The notes under the pieces are model-generated. The model was not told the origin of the DNA. It worked only from the letters and a program-made list of their open reading frames with translations, and searched no databases. Below are positions 20,309-31,990 of a stretch of DNA of 64,000 nucleotides, in pieces. Made by a program: the position numbers and the translations under genes. The DNA lies in NCBI GenBank assembly GCA_020284085.1, contig JACEVL010000019.1, positions 3,471,497 through 3,535,496 on the forward strand. The letters run 5' to 3'. This stretch comes from Aporrectodea caliginosa (Eukaryota > Annelida > Clitellata > Crassiclitellata > Lumbricidae). Each line of letters opens with the position of its first letter. The first letter of the stretch is position 1.

Positions 20309-20369
<61 letters not shown>

Positions 20370-20370
20370 C
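19731..20370. repeat. AT-rich filler with two long (AT)n tracts
   Basis: Dinucleotide runs occur at 19828-19880 and 20311-20365, plus a TTAATTAA run at 19733-19752. No gene. Confidence 0.85.
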
Positions 20371-20818
20371 ACTATACTTATATACATACATATTGACCGA
20401 GAAAATGGATGTCTCATTTGACTTTATGAGCATGACGGATGAATTTGATAGCAGATTAAATATAAAAATTCCCGCAGCTACATGCACGTTTAATCTAGAT
20501 TAGACAAATTAAATAAAACTAAATATATTTGCAGAATAAATGCTTTTTTCATATATTCTCATTCATCTGCACTGCATGATGTATTTATTTTCGCCTTTTG
20601 ACACTTGATATAATAAGATCGTTTATTCGCATCATTCTTCATCCATAAGAAGCCACACGAGGTCGTTATTTATCTAATGCAATTTAGACGAATAATTGCA
20701 CGTATAATATATTATACATAATAAGTGTTTTTGATGGATGCAGCGATATAATCAAGGTTTTCTCGGTCAATATGTGTGTATATATGACTGTTTTTGGTAT
20801 TTAAATTGGATTCTAGCA

Positions 20819-21642
20819 ACGACTATCCAACGAAAATAGTAGGCAGGTACTTTGTGTTAAATTATGCTGAGTCAAACCAGTAGCGTCGCCCTCCTTTATT
20901 TATGGCTTCGGACTGGCACCATCTGCGGCGATTTTCCTTTGTACAGTGTCTAACGACATCGAGGCAGTTACATCAATTTCGGTAAAAAATGTCTGGTCAA
21001 CTAAGCATAATTATAATTATAAGCATAAGCATATTTATAATGTTTAGTCATTCAAGTTAAAGGTGTTTTAAAACTAACCTAGCATAATTTGTATATTTAG
21101 TGTTTAGCTATAAATTAAATTATTATTTGCCAGTTTCGTCGAACTTCGTGTATTTCTTGAAGACCTCACATCAGCATATGCCATATAGACGACTTAACGA
21201 TACGGCGTTATTTGTAACTTTTATTAGCTCCAGCTAAAGGTGTTTTACCGTAGTATATTATAAATTGTATATCTAGTTTGTAGATATACATTTTTTTGCA
21301 GATTGAGATAATATGTTATAACGAGAATTTTTCCACAGCTATCGGGAGGATGTCCAGCAGAACTTAAGAAATGTTATGGCAACAGAAACTATTTTGATGA
21401 ATCCTTTGTTTTCGAAATAATATTATAATAACTTGGTGTGATTTTATCTATCGACTTTTTTATTATTCCGTAGTTTAACGTCATCATATGACATCAAAGG
21501 CCGTTGACGACAATTCAAAATTATGTACAATGATGGTGCCAGTCCGAAGCCATAAATAAATGAGGGCGACGCTACTGGTTTGACTCAGCATAATTATTAA
21601 ACACAAAGTACCTGCCTACTATAATTTTCGTTGGATTGTCGT
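20819..21642. mobile_element. Foldback element with about 105-bp inverted termini
   Basis: Left arm 20819-20923 and right arm 21532-21642 are inverted and nearly identical: ATCCAACGAAAAT, AGTAGGCAGGTACTTTGTGT, ATGCTGAGTCAAACCAGTAG, CGTCGCCCTC, TATGGCTTCGGACTGGCACC. Each arm contains a family-A core, but the homology extends beyond it. The 610-bp interior has several TTAAAGGTGTTTTA blocks (21058, 21235) and a CGTTAAAC-type end at 21473. There is no transposase. Confidence 0.88.
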
Positions 21643-22869
21643 ATTATCTGGGATTATTATAACTGAAGGGATTCGAAACGGATGAAAATTGGGTCATTGC
21701 CCTAGATTATGTCTGTGACTCTGATTTTACATCCGGGACCTTTGCAGGTCAGATCAGTTTTAGTCCCGTTATTTTTCTGGACGATTGTCGTTACGAAACG
21801 AAAGCGACTTAACTCAATAATAATAATTTGCAACGTATGTAGGCCTATCTTGTAAATTACTAAAAACAACGTCGAGAATGATTTATTTGGCTTTGTTTGC
21901 GTTTGCTCCGTCGAGAGTATTTATCCTGCTAATGCCCGGATGACAGTGTAATCTAAAAATAGATGGTCACATACATCGCCCGCGATGTTTCAGAAAAGAC
22001 GATCTCTGATTGGCTGACATATTGCCGCTGCGTATCCCGTCAGTAATAATAGTCCCAGGTATTATCTATCGACTTAACGAAACAAAAATATATATAATGC
22101 AAATGCAAACGATTTAAAGGTGTCTAAACATTGCCATCTATAGATACTATGCCAGGTAGTTCTTAGCGAAATCTTGCGGCTGTTCACGTTGACTTTTCAT
22201 TATAGTTAGTTACTTTTTAAAGTTTCTCTATCGATTGAACAGTAATTGACTATATTTATTGTTAAAAACAACCGATTTAAAGTCTGTAATAATGAAGTAT
22301 TAAGTTTTTGACGATATTTTATACGGCAGTTATTTATAAATTTCCAGATTACTTTCAACTGGATTAGAGTAGGTCAGGCAAAATTAGAATATAGGTACCT
22401 GTTTTTATTAGACTAGATTAGCATATTAGACTATTTGACGATAGTAGATTCTATTAGATGAGGTTAACAAGGGTGAAGTTTAAATTTGCAAAGCTTATTG
22501 CATTAAAGCAATTTAAAATCTGCACACGAATTTTTGTGTGGTACAATTATTATAGCGATGAGAGGTACAGTGCTTTAATAAAAAAAATTATTAAAGTACT
22601 CCAGTTAAGTTGTAAAAAATGAAAAAGATATAAACATCAGAGGGCAATAAATGGGTACGGTCGAGGTGAACAACCCTGAAAGCCATAAGATGTTGTTAAA
22701 CAATATTATATTCTATAACTTAATAAAGATACTTTTTATTCAACACCTTTAAGTACCTTATAACGATGCTATAATAATATCCAACATTTCGTGAAACGAA
22801 CTCGCTGACGGTGTAGATAATTTAAGCTATGATTAACGTCAAAGGCCCTTGTGACCGTAAGGGGTGGGG
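21643..22869. other. Dispersed-repeat mosaic, no gene
   Basis: ATATATAATGCAAATGC then TTTAAAGGTGTCTAA (22088-22128) is a bipartite motif. AAGATGTTGTTAAACAATA (22688) and TTCAACACCTTTAAGTACC with ATGCTATAATAAT (22738-22779) are further pieces. 22632-22700 repeats 8325-8395 (CATCAGAGGGCAATAAATGG, GAGGTGAACAAC). Confidence 0.6.
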
Positions 22870-22985
22870 TTTTTTCTGTTTAACGACTAGCTGTGAGGTA
22901 ACAAAGACCATTAGCGTCGGCTCCTCCTTTATCCAGGCTTGGGACTGGCACTGTCGAGAAAGCGAACAGTGGCGGAGTTGTGACC
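22870..22985 (+). mobile_element. Family-A element (plus reading)
   Basis: TTTTTCTGTTTAACGACTAG, AACAAAGACCATTAGCGTCG, CTTTATCCAGGCTTGGGACT, AGCGAACAGTGGCGGAGTT. Nearly identical in layout to the complete copy at 51944-52063. Confidence 0.85.
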
Positions 22986-23194
22986 GTAAGGTAATGCTAA
23001 ACACTAGAAATACACAAACGCACACACATACACATAGATAAGAGATATCAAATATATCGTATCGTATCTAATAATTTATAAGGCATCTCTCACAGAATAA
23101 TTAGAGGCGCTCTCAGGATGGAAGCCCCGGGAAATAAAGGCATTTAAAGAGCTAGAGACCGATGAGGAAAATAGATTTATAAATTAAGTGAATC

Positions 23195-23720
23195 GTGATC
23201 GTAATTGTAAGCTCGATATTTCTAGAGCGCCCACAAAAGCGAAGTCGCGGGAACCAGCTTATTCACAGGCGCTTAATCAAAACAGAATCGATAGGCAGGG
23301 GGCAAGATTGGAGAGTCAGGCAGGCAGACAGTCAGAGTGGCTAAGGTGGATGATGCTTGCGTTTTGAAATGGCTAAAGGTGAGGGGATATAGATAGGAAT
23401 ATATATAGGATTTGTATAAAAAGCAATGTTTTCAGTTTTGAGTGGAAGACCTGTGGAGAGATAGCAAGAGGTGAGGTTTTGGTGAGTTCGTGGGATGGAT
23501 CGGATATTTGTCCCAGCACAGGCGGGAGTTTGTTCCAAAGAGGCGGTACAGCTATAACCATGGGGCGTTGCGATTAAAGTGAAGAGGTGACGGAAGGACG
23601 GAGCAGTGTGAGGGTGGAAGATGAACGTGTTGAACGAAGATGTTGGACCGTGAACAACTGACGGAGATAGGAGGGATGGGATGATTGAAGTGTGTTGTAG
23701 GTGAGTGATAAGAGTGGATA
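23195..23720 (-). pseudogene. LINE 3' end: C-terminal ORF remnant plus tail
   Basis: The minus frames give LRSTRSSSTLTLLRPS, then SQRPMVIAVPPLWNKLP, PVLGQISDPSHELTKTS, FHSKLKTLLF. The PPLWNKLP...F.SKLKT pattern is the usual end of CR1/L2-type ORF2. The 3' UTR contains GTGAATAAGCTGGTTCCCGC and GGGCGCTCTAGAAATATCG, ending in ATTACGAT repeats. The same tail is at 50150-50300 (minus) and 50795-50895 (plus). Confidence 0.8.
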
Positions 23721-24416
23721 TATAATATTCCCCTTGCGTTTTGTATGTTGCCTAAATATGCAATCGATATACATAATATACTTATAGTTACAATAAAATA
23801 TTTTAGTTTAATTTTTAATAAAACTGCCAATTTTAAGCCGGAGAAGGGGAACCAGCATATAACTGGAATTTTTATATCGTCCCATTCGCCAACTAAGGAA
23901 ACCACGGATTGATAAATGCAGAGTTTAACGACAACTGAAGGCGGTAAAGGCCGTTGACAACGACAGAAGTTATAATGGCATTATTATTAAAGACTCAATT
24001 GTCTTGTGCTAATTTAGCACAATGTACGTTACGAATAATACCCAACTTACCTAACCGACCGTTTGCTTTTACTTATAAGGCAATTATCGCTCTTAAAAGA
24101 GGTGTATAATTATTTTGAACAGTTCCCACATTTTATATTGAGTAATATACGCCGCCTCACTTTTGCTTTAACTTATAAGTCGAAAATTACACTTATAAGA
24201 GGTGTGTAATTATTGTTAACAGGTCTTACCTTTCTTATGGCATAATACAGCTTAAAGATGTTTCGGCACATGACATTGGTTCTGGCAGGTGTTTAATTCT
24301 TAATTGATAGGTGGGTTAATGGGGGAAAAGGGCGTGGTTTCATTTAGATCGGTTTAGAATGGTACTCATCTTGGTTGCTTTGATCCTGCATTAGCCATTT
24401 TCTTTTAATGCATTCC

Positions 24417-24420
<4 letters not shown>
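23721..24420. other. Dispersed-repeat fragments, no gene
   Basis: A CGTTAAAC-type end is at 23921 (minus). Paired stretches around 24040-24120 and 24160-24230 are a degenerate duplication (TTTACTTATAAGGCAATTA / TTAACTTATAAGTCGAAAA, GAGGTGT.TAATTATT). Confidence 0.5.
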
Positions 24421-24464
<44 letters not shown>

Positions 24465-24819
24465 AATACGATTACAATTACATCGGCGTCTGTAATTATA
24501 TATTTATCGTTAAAACCTAATAACTTGGTGCATGTTTTAATGGTTGCAGAATTGCAGAGATAAAGTCGACATTAATGTGTGCATGCATGCATGTTGAATA
24601 TTGTGTGTGCACATGTAACAATGTATGCATGCATAAATGTAAGGAGTAATGCATAAATGTATGTGCGTAAGTATACAGTAATTTAGAAATGCATGCATAT
24701 ATGCATAGGTATAACAGGCAAGTGTACAATAATATTGCAGAAATCATTATATATATATATATATATATATATTAATATGTTAGTTATAAATAAAATATAT
24801 CGGACTATTAACGTGGACT
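24421..24819. repeat. (AT)n tracts and GCATGCAT-rich AT filler
   Basis: AT runs occur at 24422-24458 and 24748-24771. GTATGCATGCATAAATG units lie between them. No gene. Confidence 0.75.
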
Positions 24820-24905
24820 CCGCCACTACTCTAGTTAATGTAGTGGCAGAGGCTGTCCCAAGCCTTGATTAAAAGAGGTGGGCCATTCTAATCATCTTTG
24901 TTATA
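24820..24905 (-). mobile_element. Degenerate family-A element
   Basis: GTGGCAGAGGCTGTCCCAAG, GGGCCATTCTAATCATCTTT keep the order; the GTTAAAC end has been replaced by (TA)n and the palindrome at 24912. Confidence 0.6.
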
Positions 24906-24911
24906 TATATA

Positions 24912-24953
24912 TCCCTTATCTCCGTGTTATCCGGATAACACGGAGATAAGGGA
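24912..24953. repeat. 42-nt perfect spacerless palindrome
   Basis: The 21-base arm TCCCTTATCTCCGTGTTATC + C is followed immediately by its exact reverse complement, with the centre at CC|GG (24932/24933). Confidence 0.97.
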
Positions 24954-25270
24954 GGCACTGAGGAGGGGTAGCGTGTCGGCTCTCCTTCCTTCCGTTCCTC
25001 CCTCCCTCCTTTCATCTCAGCCTCTAAATCCAGACCAGGAACTCCCATACATCAGATACTAATAATATATTAAAGGAGTTTACAGCTAGGGCAAAGAACA
25101 GGTGGGCAGCAAAGGCTGATCGAAAGATGGGGTCACTGCGACCACCCCCTCTCTGAGCCATGGGCGCCTGCGCTATAGGGCCAGGTGGAACAAATACTCC
25201 GTTCTATAATGCACATCCAAAGATTGCAGTTAAAATTAGGCATCTTTAACATGTTTCCTTGGCCAATATA
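24954..25270. other. Unassigned
   Basis: A GGAGGAGGGTAGCG / CCTTCCTCCCTCC stretch and CTATAGGGCCAGG. No gene or clear repeat. Confidence 0.35.
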
Positions 25271-25375
25271 AACGTCACTGCTCGTACTCTGGCAGTGCCA
25301 GTCCAAAGCCTGGACGACGGAGGAGGGCGACGCTAAAGATCTCTGTAATCAGAGTGTCGTTAAACTGAAACTACT
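25271..25375 (-). mobile_element. Family-A element
   Basis: GGCAGTGCCAGTCCAAAGCC, GAGGGCGACGCTAAAGATCT and AGTGTCGTTAAACTGAAAC. A well-conserved copy. Confidence 0.85.
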
Positions 25376-26433
<1,058 letters not shown>

Positions 26434-26550
26434 TCCCGGGATGATAGTATCACTTGAATATAAATGACGACTGCCGTGGAACTTAATCCCGGGATGATAG
26501 TATCATTTGAATGCATCTAAACTGAACTAAATCCCAGGATGATACTGTCG
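26434..26550. repeat. Short tandem, three units of 40-60 bp
   Basis: CCCGGGATGATAGTATCACT (26436), CCCGGGATGATAGTATCATT (26487) and CCCAGGATGATACTGTCG (26533) mark three units. Confidence 0.85.
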
Positions 26551-26757
26551 TCAATGTTTGTGTCGTGGAATGATGGATGTTTACCGACCCAGTTACATAA
26601 TTAAACTGAGTGAAGCAGAAGATTAACCTTCGACGAGAATTCGAACCAGGTAATGAACAAATCTCTTTTTACTACGAATGTCATATACCAACCCTCATAT
26701 GCCGACGTCGAGAAAAGTTAAGTCGCTAACACTTCATACCATGGGTACCTTAAGGGA

Positions 26758-27200
26758 TTGTGTTTCTTCTTCTTCCTCCTCCTCCTCCTCCTCCTCCTAT
26801 TCTTCCCCCTTTCTTTTCTCCTCATCTTCTTTCCTTTCCTTCTCTTCTTCTTCCTCCTCCTCCTCCTCATCTTCCTCCTTCTTCTCATCTTCTTCCTCAT
26901 ATTCTTCCTCCTCTTCTCCTCCTCCACTTTATTTTGTTCTTCCTCCTCCTCGTTATTCTTCCTCCTCCTCCTTCTGCTCTTCCTTTACACCTCTTCCTCC
27001 TCCTCTTCCTTCTCCTCCTCCTCCTCTTCCTTCTCCTCCTCATCTCCTTCATCATTTTCTTCCTCCTCTTCTTCTTTTCCTTCACTTTATTTTCTTCTTC
27101 CTCATCCTCCTCGTTATTCTTCCTCCTCCGACTGCTCTTCTTTAACACTTCTTTCGCTGCCTCCTCCTCTTCCTACTCCGCCTCTTCTTCTTTCACTTGC
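26758..27200. repeat. Imperfect (CCT/CTT)n polypyrimidine tract
   Basis: About 440 bp almost all C and T on plus, with an internal duplication (the TTTATTTTGTTCTTCC and TTTATTTTCTTCTTCC regions). The poly-S, poly-P and poly-L frames are not genes. Confidence 0.95.
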
Positions 27201-27499
27201 TATTACTATTGAAGTGGGCAATAAGGACTTCTAGGACAAGGTAACTGTCATCACTATGTTATATTGCGCTTCTTCAGGAGATACTTACAAGACACACACA
27301 CACACACACACGCACACATACAGACACACATTTCTAAGTGAAGAACTTTCTTAGCATACAGTAATATATTATCCGTCCTCGATGCTAATAATCATGTCAA
27401 TGTATCCATTGGACTATTTTCTTTCAATTGCTGCTAATAATAATATAACGTTAATTTGCTTTTAAAAATATTCAGAACAAGACGATAGATGTCGTTTTG

Positions 27500-28060
27500 A
27501 AGTGATGTTCTTGCTACCACGAAGAACAGCGCCGTGATTCGAACGAAGAACACGTGCTCGGTTCTTCAGGGTAACAAGACCATACCTATTTCGTACATAC
27601 CCCTCCTTGAAGACATATGCCTCTTTGAAGACATGTACCTCTTTGAAGATATGTACCTCTTTGAAGGTACCTATACATTTTTATATACCTCTTTATATAC
27701 CTTATATGCCTCAAAGTGGTATCTTATGTACCAATTTGAAAACAGATGCTGCTTTGAGAACATATTCGCTCTACTGAACAGCTATATGTTTAAATATTAT
27801 GCATACCCTACCTCTTTCATAACATACTTCCCATTTATGATAGTTACCCTTCTTAAGACAAATACCTCTTTTAAAACCCATACCATCCACCTCAAGACAT
27901 ACACTCGTCTCAATAAATTATATTCATATTTATGTGTATATCTATATTGCCTGCCTCTTTTATCACATTTCCCATTGATGACATAATATACCTTTCTTAA
28001 TCTATATACCTCTTTTAATGCTAATACATCTCTCAATACTTATACCTATCTTGCAAATAT
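27500..28060. repeat. Degenerate tandem of TACCTCTTTGAAGA units
   Basis: Units of about 18-20 bp (TACCTCTTTGAAGATATG) are clear at 27600-27670 and drift to ATACCTCTTT/ATACCTTTCTT to about 28050. The 150-residue plus frame is a translation of this repeat and has no domain. Confidence 0.75.
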
Positions 28061-28439
28061 CTCTAACAGGGAATACATCTCAATCAAGCGTTATGTACAG
28101 AAATCGGCATGCAAACTTGAAGCAGTATACTTTTATTGTCCCACGCTGTATACTCTTAAATCGATGTATTCTATGTTTAGCGCTCGAAATATTTTTCAGA
28201 AATTTCCCTCATTATGACGTAATTTTATTCCATTCTTTAACAACCATTTACAGTGTTTCCATAGCAACTTTGACGTCCAATATAGAATTCTTTGTATTAT
28301 TTCCTATTTATAAGGAAATTTCTGCTTAGAATCGTCTTATCCATTGTCCGTTCGTAACAAGAGCGTCATGTTCCTTTGTCCATCTTGGCCAGTTATTTAC
28401 TGACCACTTCATCATTGCACATTGACCACAAACCTGATA
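28061..28439. other. No gene or repeat recognised
   Basis: Unique-looking sequence. CATTATGACGTAATTTTATT (28210-28229) has a CRE-like TGACGTAA. It borders the candidate regulatory block. Confidence 0.35.
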
Positions 28440-28960
28440 GCAGTCTGCTTGCAGCGACCGCTAGCAACAGCGAGCCTGCTTATATATTCCTGCAGATTTC
28501 GTTAAAAACGGTGTTTTGTCCGAAACGAATTCCTGTTTAAATTTAAGAAAACTGGACGCCACAAGACAACATAGCAGTTGCGCGTGTTCAAAGACAGGTC
28601 AGAGGGTCACGTACGTCACGTGGGACAGTCACGTGACGGGCGTATTGAATGAGAAGCCGGTAATTAAATATTAATCACAACTGCGTCAGAAGGTGGCCAG
28701 GAAGCGCTGATTGGTGGAGAAAGTAATATTCATGAGTATCGTCACGTTACTGGCGCTCGTACAGCCTATCATGAATATTTATAAGAATCGATCGGCTGGT
28801 AGCTAAAGCGGGCAGAAGATGTAAATATTTATGAGGATTGCGCGGGCAACAGCTCTGGCCGCATAATATGAATATTTATAAGTATCGATCGGCTAGAAGC
28901 TCTCTAGGCAGGATTATATGAATATGTATGAAGAGCTTAATTTCCGCGGCGTTCGTTAGA
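28440..28960. promoter_or_regulatory. Candidate enhancer: CACGTG cluster and phased TTTATRA motifs
   Basis: The block looks unlike its repeat-rich surroundings. 28600-28640 has TCACGTACGTCACGTGG and AGTCACGTGACGG (E-box palindromes). From 28725 five AATATTYATRAG-type motifs recur at 28725, 28774, 28824, 28871 and 28920, spaced 47-50 bp. Alternate ones are followed by ATCGATCGGCT. TTTATRA is the core of Cdx and posterior-Hox binding sites (known). Enhancer function is inference; a simple 49-bp minisatellite is the alternative. Confidence 0.45.
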
Positions 28961-29274
28961 GGGAGATAGAGAGAAGATAGTGGCTCATTGGATTTGGTAG
29001 ACAAAGGCGGGCCAAGGTACAAATCGCAAGGGGTGGAAGGTTGGAGTGTCGATGGTTTCAGAAAGGTCGATTAGTACTCTCATTGATTCAAAGGACACAA
29101 TGGGCATTAGTAGTGCTTTCGTCACACAGCGTAATGTAAGTTGTGATTCATTTAAGGCATAGGCGAAGTATTTTCCGCCTGTCGACTGTCGTAAGAACCC
29201 CAGGAAAAGATGGGACTGATGTCTTGTGCATTAGGATGTCAGCGTGACAGAAGACATTAGATTAGTAGTTATTG

Positions 29275-29391
29275 TATTATTATTATTATTATTTTTTTTT
29301 TGCCCGAGGTATATATGATCCCTCAGGCTTTAGAAACTATATGAAGAGCGTTTTCGTTCTGGAGTTAGCGGTCATCCTCACCGGTCAATTG

Positions 29392-29460
<69 letters not shown>

Positions 29461-29540
29461 GTTATTGTTATTTTATTATTTTTTTAAAAACTATTATTAT
29501 TATTATTATTATTATTGTTATTATTATTATTATTATTAGA
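29275..29540. repeat. (ATT)n microsatellite with retro-tail between tracts
   Basis: ATT arrays at 29275-29300 and 29392-29540 flank TATATATGATCCCTCAGGCT ... GGTCATCCTCACCGGTCAAT, a probable retroelement 3' end. Confidence 0.9.
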
Positions 29541-29544
29541 TCGT

Positions 29545-30115
29545 AGGTCACTGCTGATAGTTACTCCAAGCAGCACCATGGAGTCAATCCTCTCCAGACC
29601 TGGGTGTGGGAGAGAGAGGGAGAATAGCCTCTTGACCGCCGAGTGAACACCATCTCCCGCCACTTAGTTGCATTGAGCTTTAGGTGGTTCTGGGTGTCCC
29701 AGGTCTCAATTGCAGCGAGCTCCGCCGTCAGGGTTGTTCGCATCGAAGCAGGGGCGATAAGCTTTGTGTCGTCCGCATACCTAACGATTTTATTCTGTGA
29801 TGTATACTGGGTGCAGATTTGAGGCATTGATGGCAGAGGCAGATGGATCGGCGCCTGATCCCTGGACCACGCTGGAATTGACGGGGGCTGGCTCAGATAG
29901 GCGCCCATGCACCGTAGCGCGTAGAGTTACACCGACCCTGCAGAAAATCGACCAGCCAATTGTGAATGTTTATCAGGCATATCGAGTTGAGATAACTTCT
30001 GGGCAAGGATGGAGCGGTGTACGCCTTTGAAAAATCGAGGGAGACGAGAGTCACGTGTTCCTCGGTCAGCAGACAGGAGGTGATATCAGGTAACATCCAT
30101 ATTAGCGCTGCAGTA
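29545..30115 (-). pseudogene. LINE reverse transcriptase fragment with YADD box
   Basis: The minus frames read TLVSLDFSKAYTAPSLPRSY and NIHNWLVDFLQGRCNSTRYG. After a frame change they read QNKIVRYADDTKLIAPASM and TAELAAIETWDTQNHLKLN. SLDFSKA, NWLVDF and YADDT are RT palm motifs of CR1/jockey-like LINEs, and WDTQNHLKLN corresponds to the W...N.L.LN.KT region. A frameshift near 29900 and missing ends make it inactive. It overlaps no other element except the (ATT)n tail side. Confidence 0.88.
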
Positions 30116-30262
30116 GTTGAACCCGACGGCCAGAAAGCGTACTGATCACTGTGCGAGTGGCAACCATGCAGTCGGCCGCCGATTTATGTTGACGTTATGA
30201 GATCAAAATTAGCAATAGCTGTGTGAGAAGAGATTTCAGTGACTCAGTGGCTGATGATGAAT
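30116..30262. other. Unassigned
   Basis: No gene seen. Confidence 0.3.
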
Positions 30263-30434
30263 CCACAGTTTAACGGCAGCCTATGACAACATAGGCCGTT
30301 TCCGCCGACAAAGATTATTTTTTGGCATATTACAGCTCTAAGGATTCAGTGGCGTGTGTCCACAGTTTAACGGCAGCTTATGACAACATAGGCCGTTGCC
30401 GCCGACAAAGATTAGTTTTGGCATATTACAGCTC
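30263..30434 (-). repeat. Tandem pair of family-G elements
   Basis: Copies at 30263-30338 and 30360-30434, each followed by TAAGGATTCAGTGGCG, form a 97-bp tandem duplication nearly identical in both units. Confidence 0.92.
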
Positions 30435-30454
30435 TAAGGATTCAGTGGCGATTC

Positions 30455-31010
30455 TGCTCTCATGTCTATATAGCACCGGTTGCCAACATTTTACAGGTGT
30501 CTAAAAGACGCTCCAAGCCTCCAACTAATAAGCTACCACTTCCCATGTCCATATGATTAACTTTGTTATCGGTCTAACCAAACGCCTACCGCGTCACATT
30601 TCTATATAGCATCGGTTGCCAAAATTTTACAGGTGTCTAATAAGCTACCACGTCCCATTTCCATATTAAATTTGTTATTGATTTCATCAAAAGCCTACCG
30701 CGTCACTTTTCTATATAGCACCGGTTGACAACATTTTACAGGTGTCTAAAAGCATATTAATAAGCTACCAAGTTCCATGTTCATAATATTATGTAATCGA
30801 CCTAACCAAAGGGCGGTGGTGGTTTTTCTGTTTAATGACTAGCTGTGTGGTAACGAAGACCATTAGCGTCGCCCTCCTCCTTTATCCAGGCTTGGGACTG
30901 GCACTGACAGAAAGCGATCAGTGGCGGAGTTGAGTTTAACCAAAGGGCCACCGCGTCTCAGGTTTATATAGCATCGGTTGCGAACGTTTCAGAGGTGTTT
31001 AAAGAGAACG
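30455..31010 (-). repeat. Array of bipartite-motif units (about 115-135 bp)
   Basis: Units at about 30460, 30600 and 30712 read CTATATAGCACCGGTTGCCA then ATTTTACAGGTGTCTAA, then AATAAGCTACCACGTCCCAT and CTAACCAAACGCCTACCGCG. A fourth (TATATAGCATCGGTTGCGAA, AGAGGTGTTTAAAG, 30971-31012) is separated by an inserted family-A element (30820-30935) that splits one unit. Confidence 0.9.
30820..30935 (+). mobile_element. Family-A element inside the array
   Basis: TTTTTCTGTTTAATGACTAG, CATTAGCGTCGCCCTCCTCC, AGGCTTGGGACTGGCACTGA, GATCAGTGGCGGAGTTGAG. CTAACCAAAGGGC occurs on its left and TTTAACCAAAGGGCC on its right, a probable target duplication of AACCAAAGGGC. Confidence 0.85.
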
Positions 31011-31734
31011 CTCTATAACCAATCCATCAGAAAGTGATGGTCAATAAGAAGGTGATGAAGACGAGGAAAAAGAATATGCTAAAGAAAAGAAGATGAGACA
31101 ACGAGAGGAAACAGTCGTTATACGAAAGTCATGGACTTCATATTTCTTAGCCTCGGCATATAAGGCGGGTGGCCAGTGCTCTCCCTCGCCGTCTCATCTT
31201 CCCATCGACAGTGTGCAGTCGCTAAACTCATTTATTGCTTAAATGAGTTCAATAGCTGCTTTGTGGCGTCAAGTTTTCTTAAATTTAAATATAAACGCGA
31301 TTGGAATAAACACCGTTTTTTACGATAACATGTAGGAGTATATTAATTTCGGTAGATATAATCTCATTTCACTCACAATTATTGCTCAGCGCCATCGCTT
31401 GATGCGTGGTCATTAGATAGTGGCGCCTAATAAAATAAGAATAAAAAAGTAATTTTGATTGGGGAAAAGCTCCCCCTGTGGAGCCACAAATTGTAGATAG
31501 CATTATTCCGACGTTGATATTTCATACAAGGAGTGGACATTCATGAAGGATTAGTCGGAGAGGAAAGTCAGGGCCCCAGTGGAGAAACGGACTGAGATAA
31601 GAAGTTGGACGACTATCAGTTAGGGAACCAATGATTCACATGCAGGATAATTCACTTGGAACACACGTACACACATGTACACACACGCGCGCACACACAC
31701 ACACACAGATATATAAATATATATATATATATAC
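31011..31734. other. Mixed unassigned sequence
   Basis: 31125-31200 carries TTTCTTAGCCTCGGCATATA, also present inverted at 61048-61067. 31385-31445 (CAGCGCCATCGCTTGATG ... TAGTGGCGCC) is repeated at 36535-36590. (CA)n and (AT)n tracts are at 31660-31732. No gene. Confidence 0.5.
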
Positions 31735-31854
31735 GCTGCCATTTGGCGGCGATGGGTACGAATTAATGTTCTGCGTTGTCCTTGATCATTTGTTGATCAT
31801 TTGTCAAGTCCATTGCTTCCTTTAGTGTTATAGTCCGAGTGATGCTATATATGT

Positions 31855-31933
<79 letters not shown>

Positions 31934-31990
31934 GTATAAACAGCGTCTGCCTTTTTCTTCCTTGTATGTATAGTCCATTGTCTGGGATTT
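31735..31990 (-). pseudogene. LINE C-terminal remnant split by (AT)n
   Basis: The minus frame reads ITRTITLKEAMDLTNDQ, matching 15430-15670. A 75-bp AT tract (31855-31930) sits where the upstream WIDNINED segment should be. Confidence 0.75.

Noticed and set aside
26678..27234. 150-residue Ser-, Pro- or Leu-rich frames
   Set aside because: Polypyrimidine tract translation.
27534..27986. 150-residue plus frame
   Set aside because: Open through a degenerate 18-20-bp tandem repeat, no recognised domain, no splice or start support.
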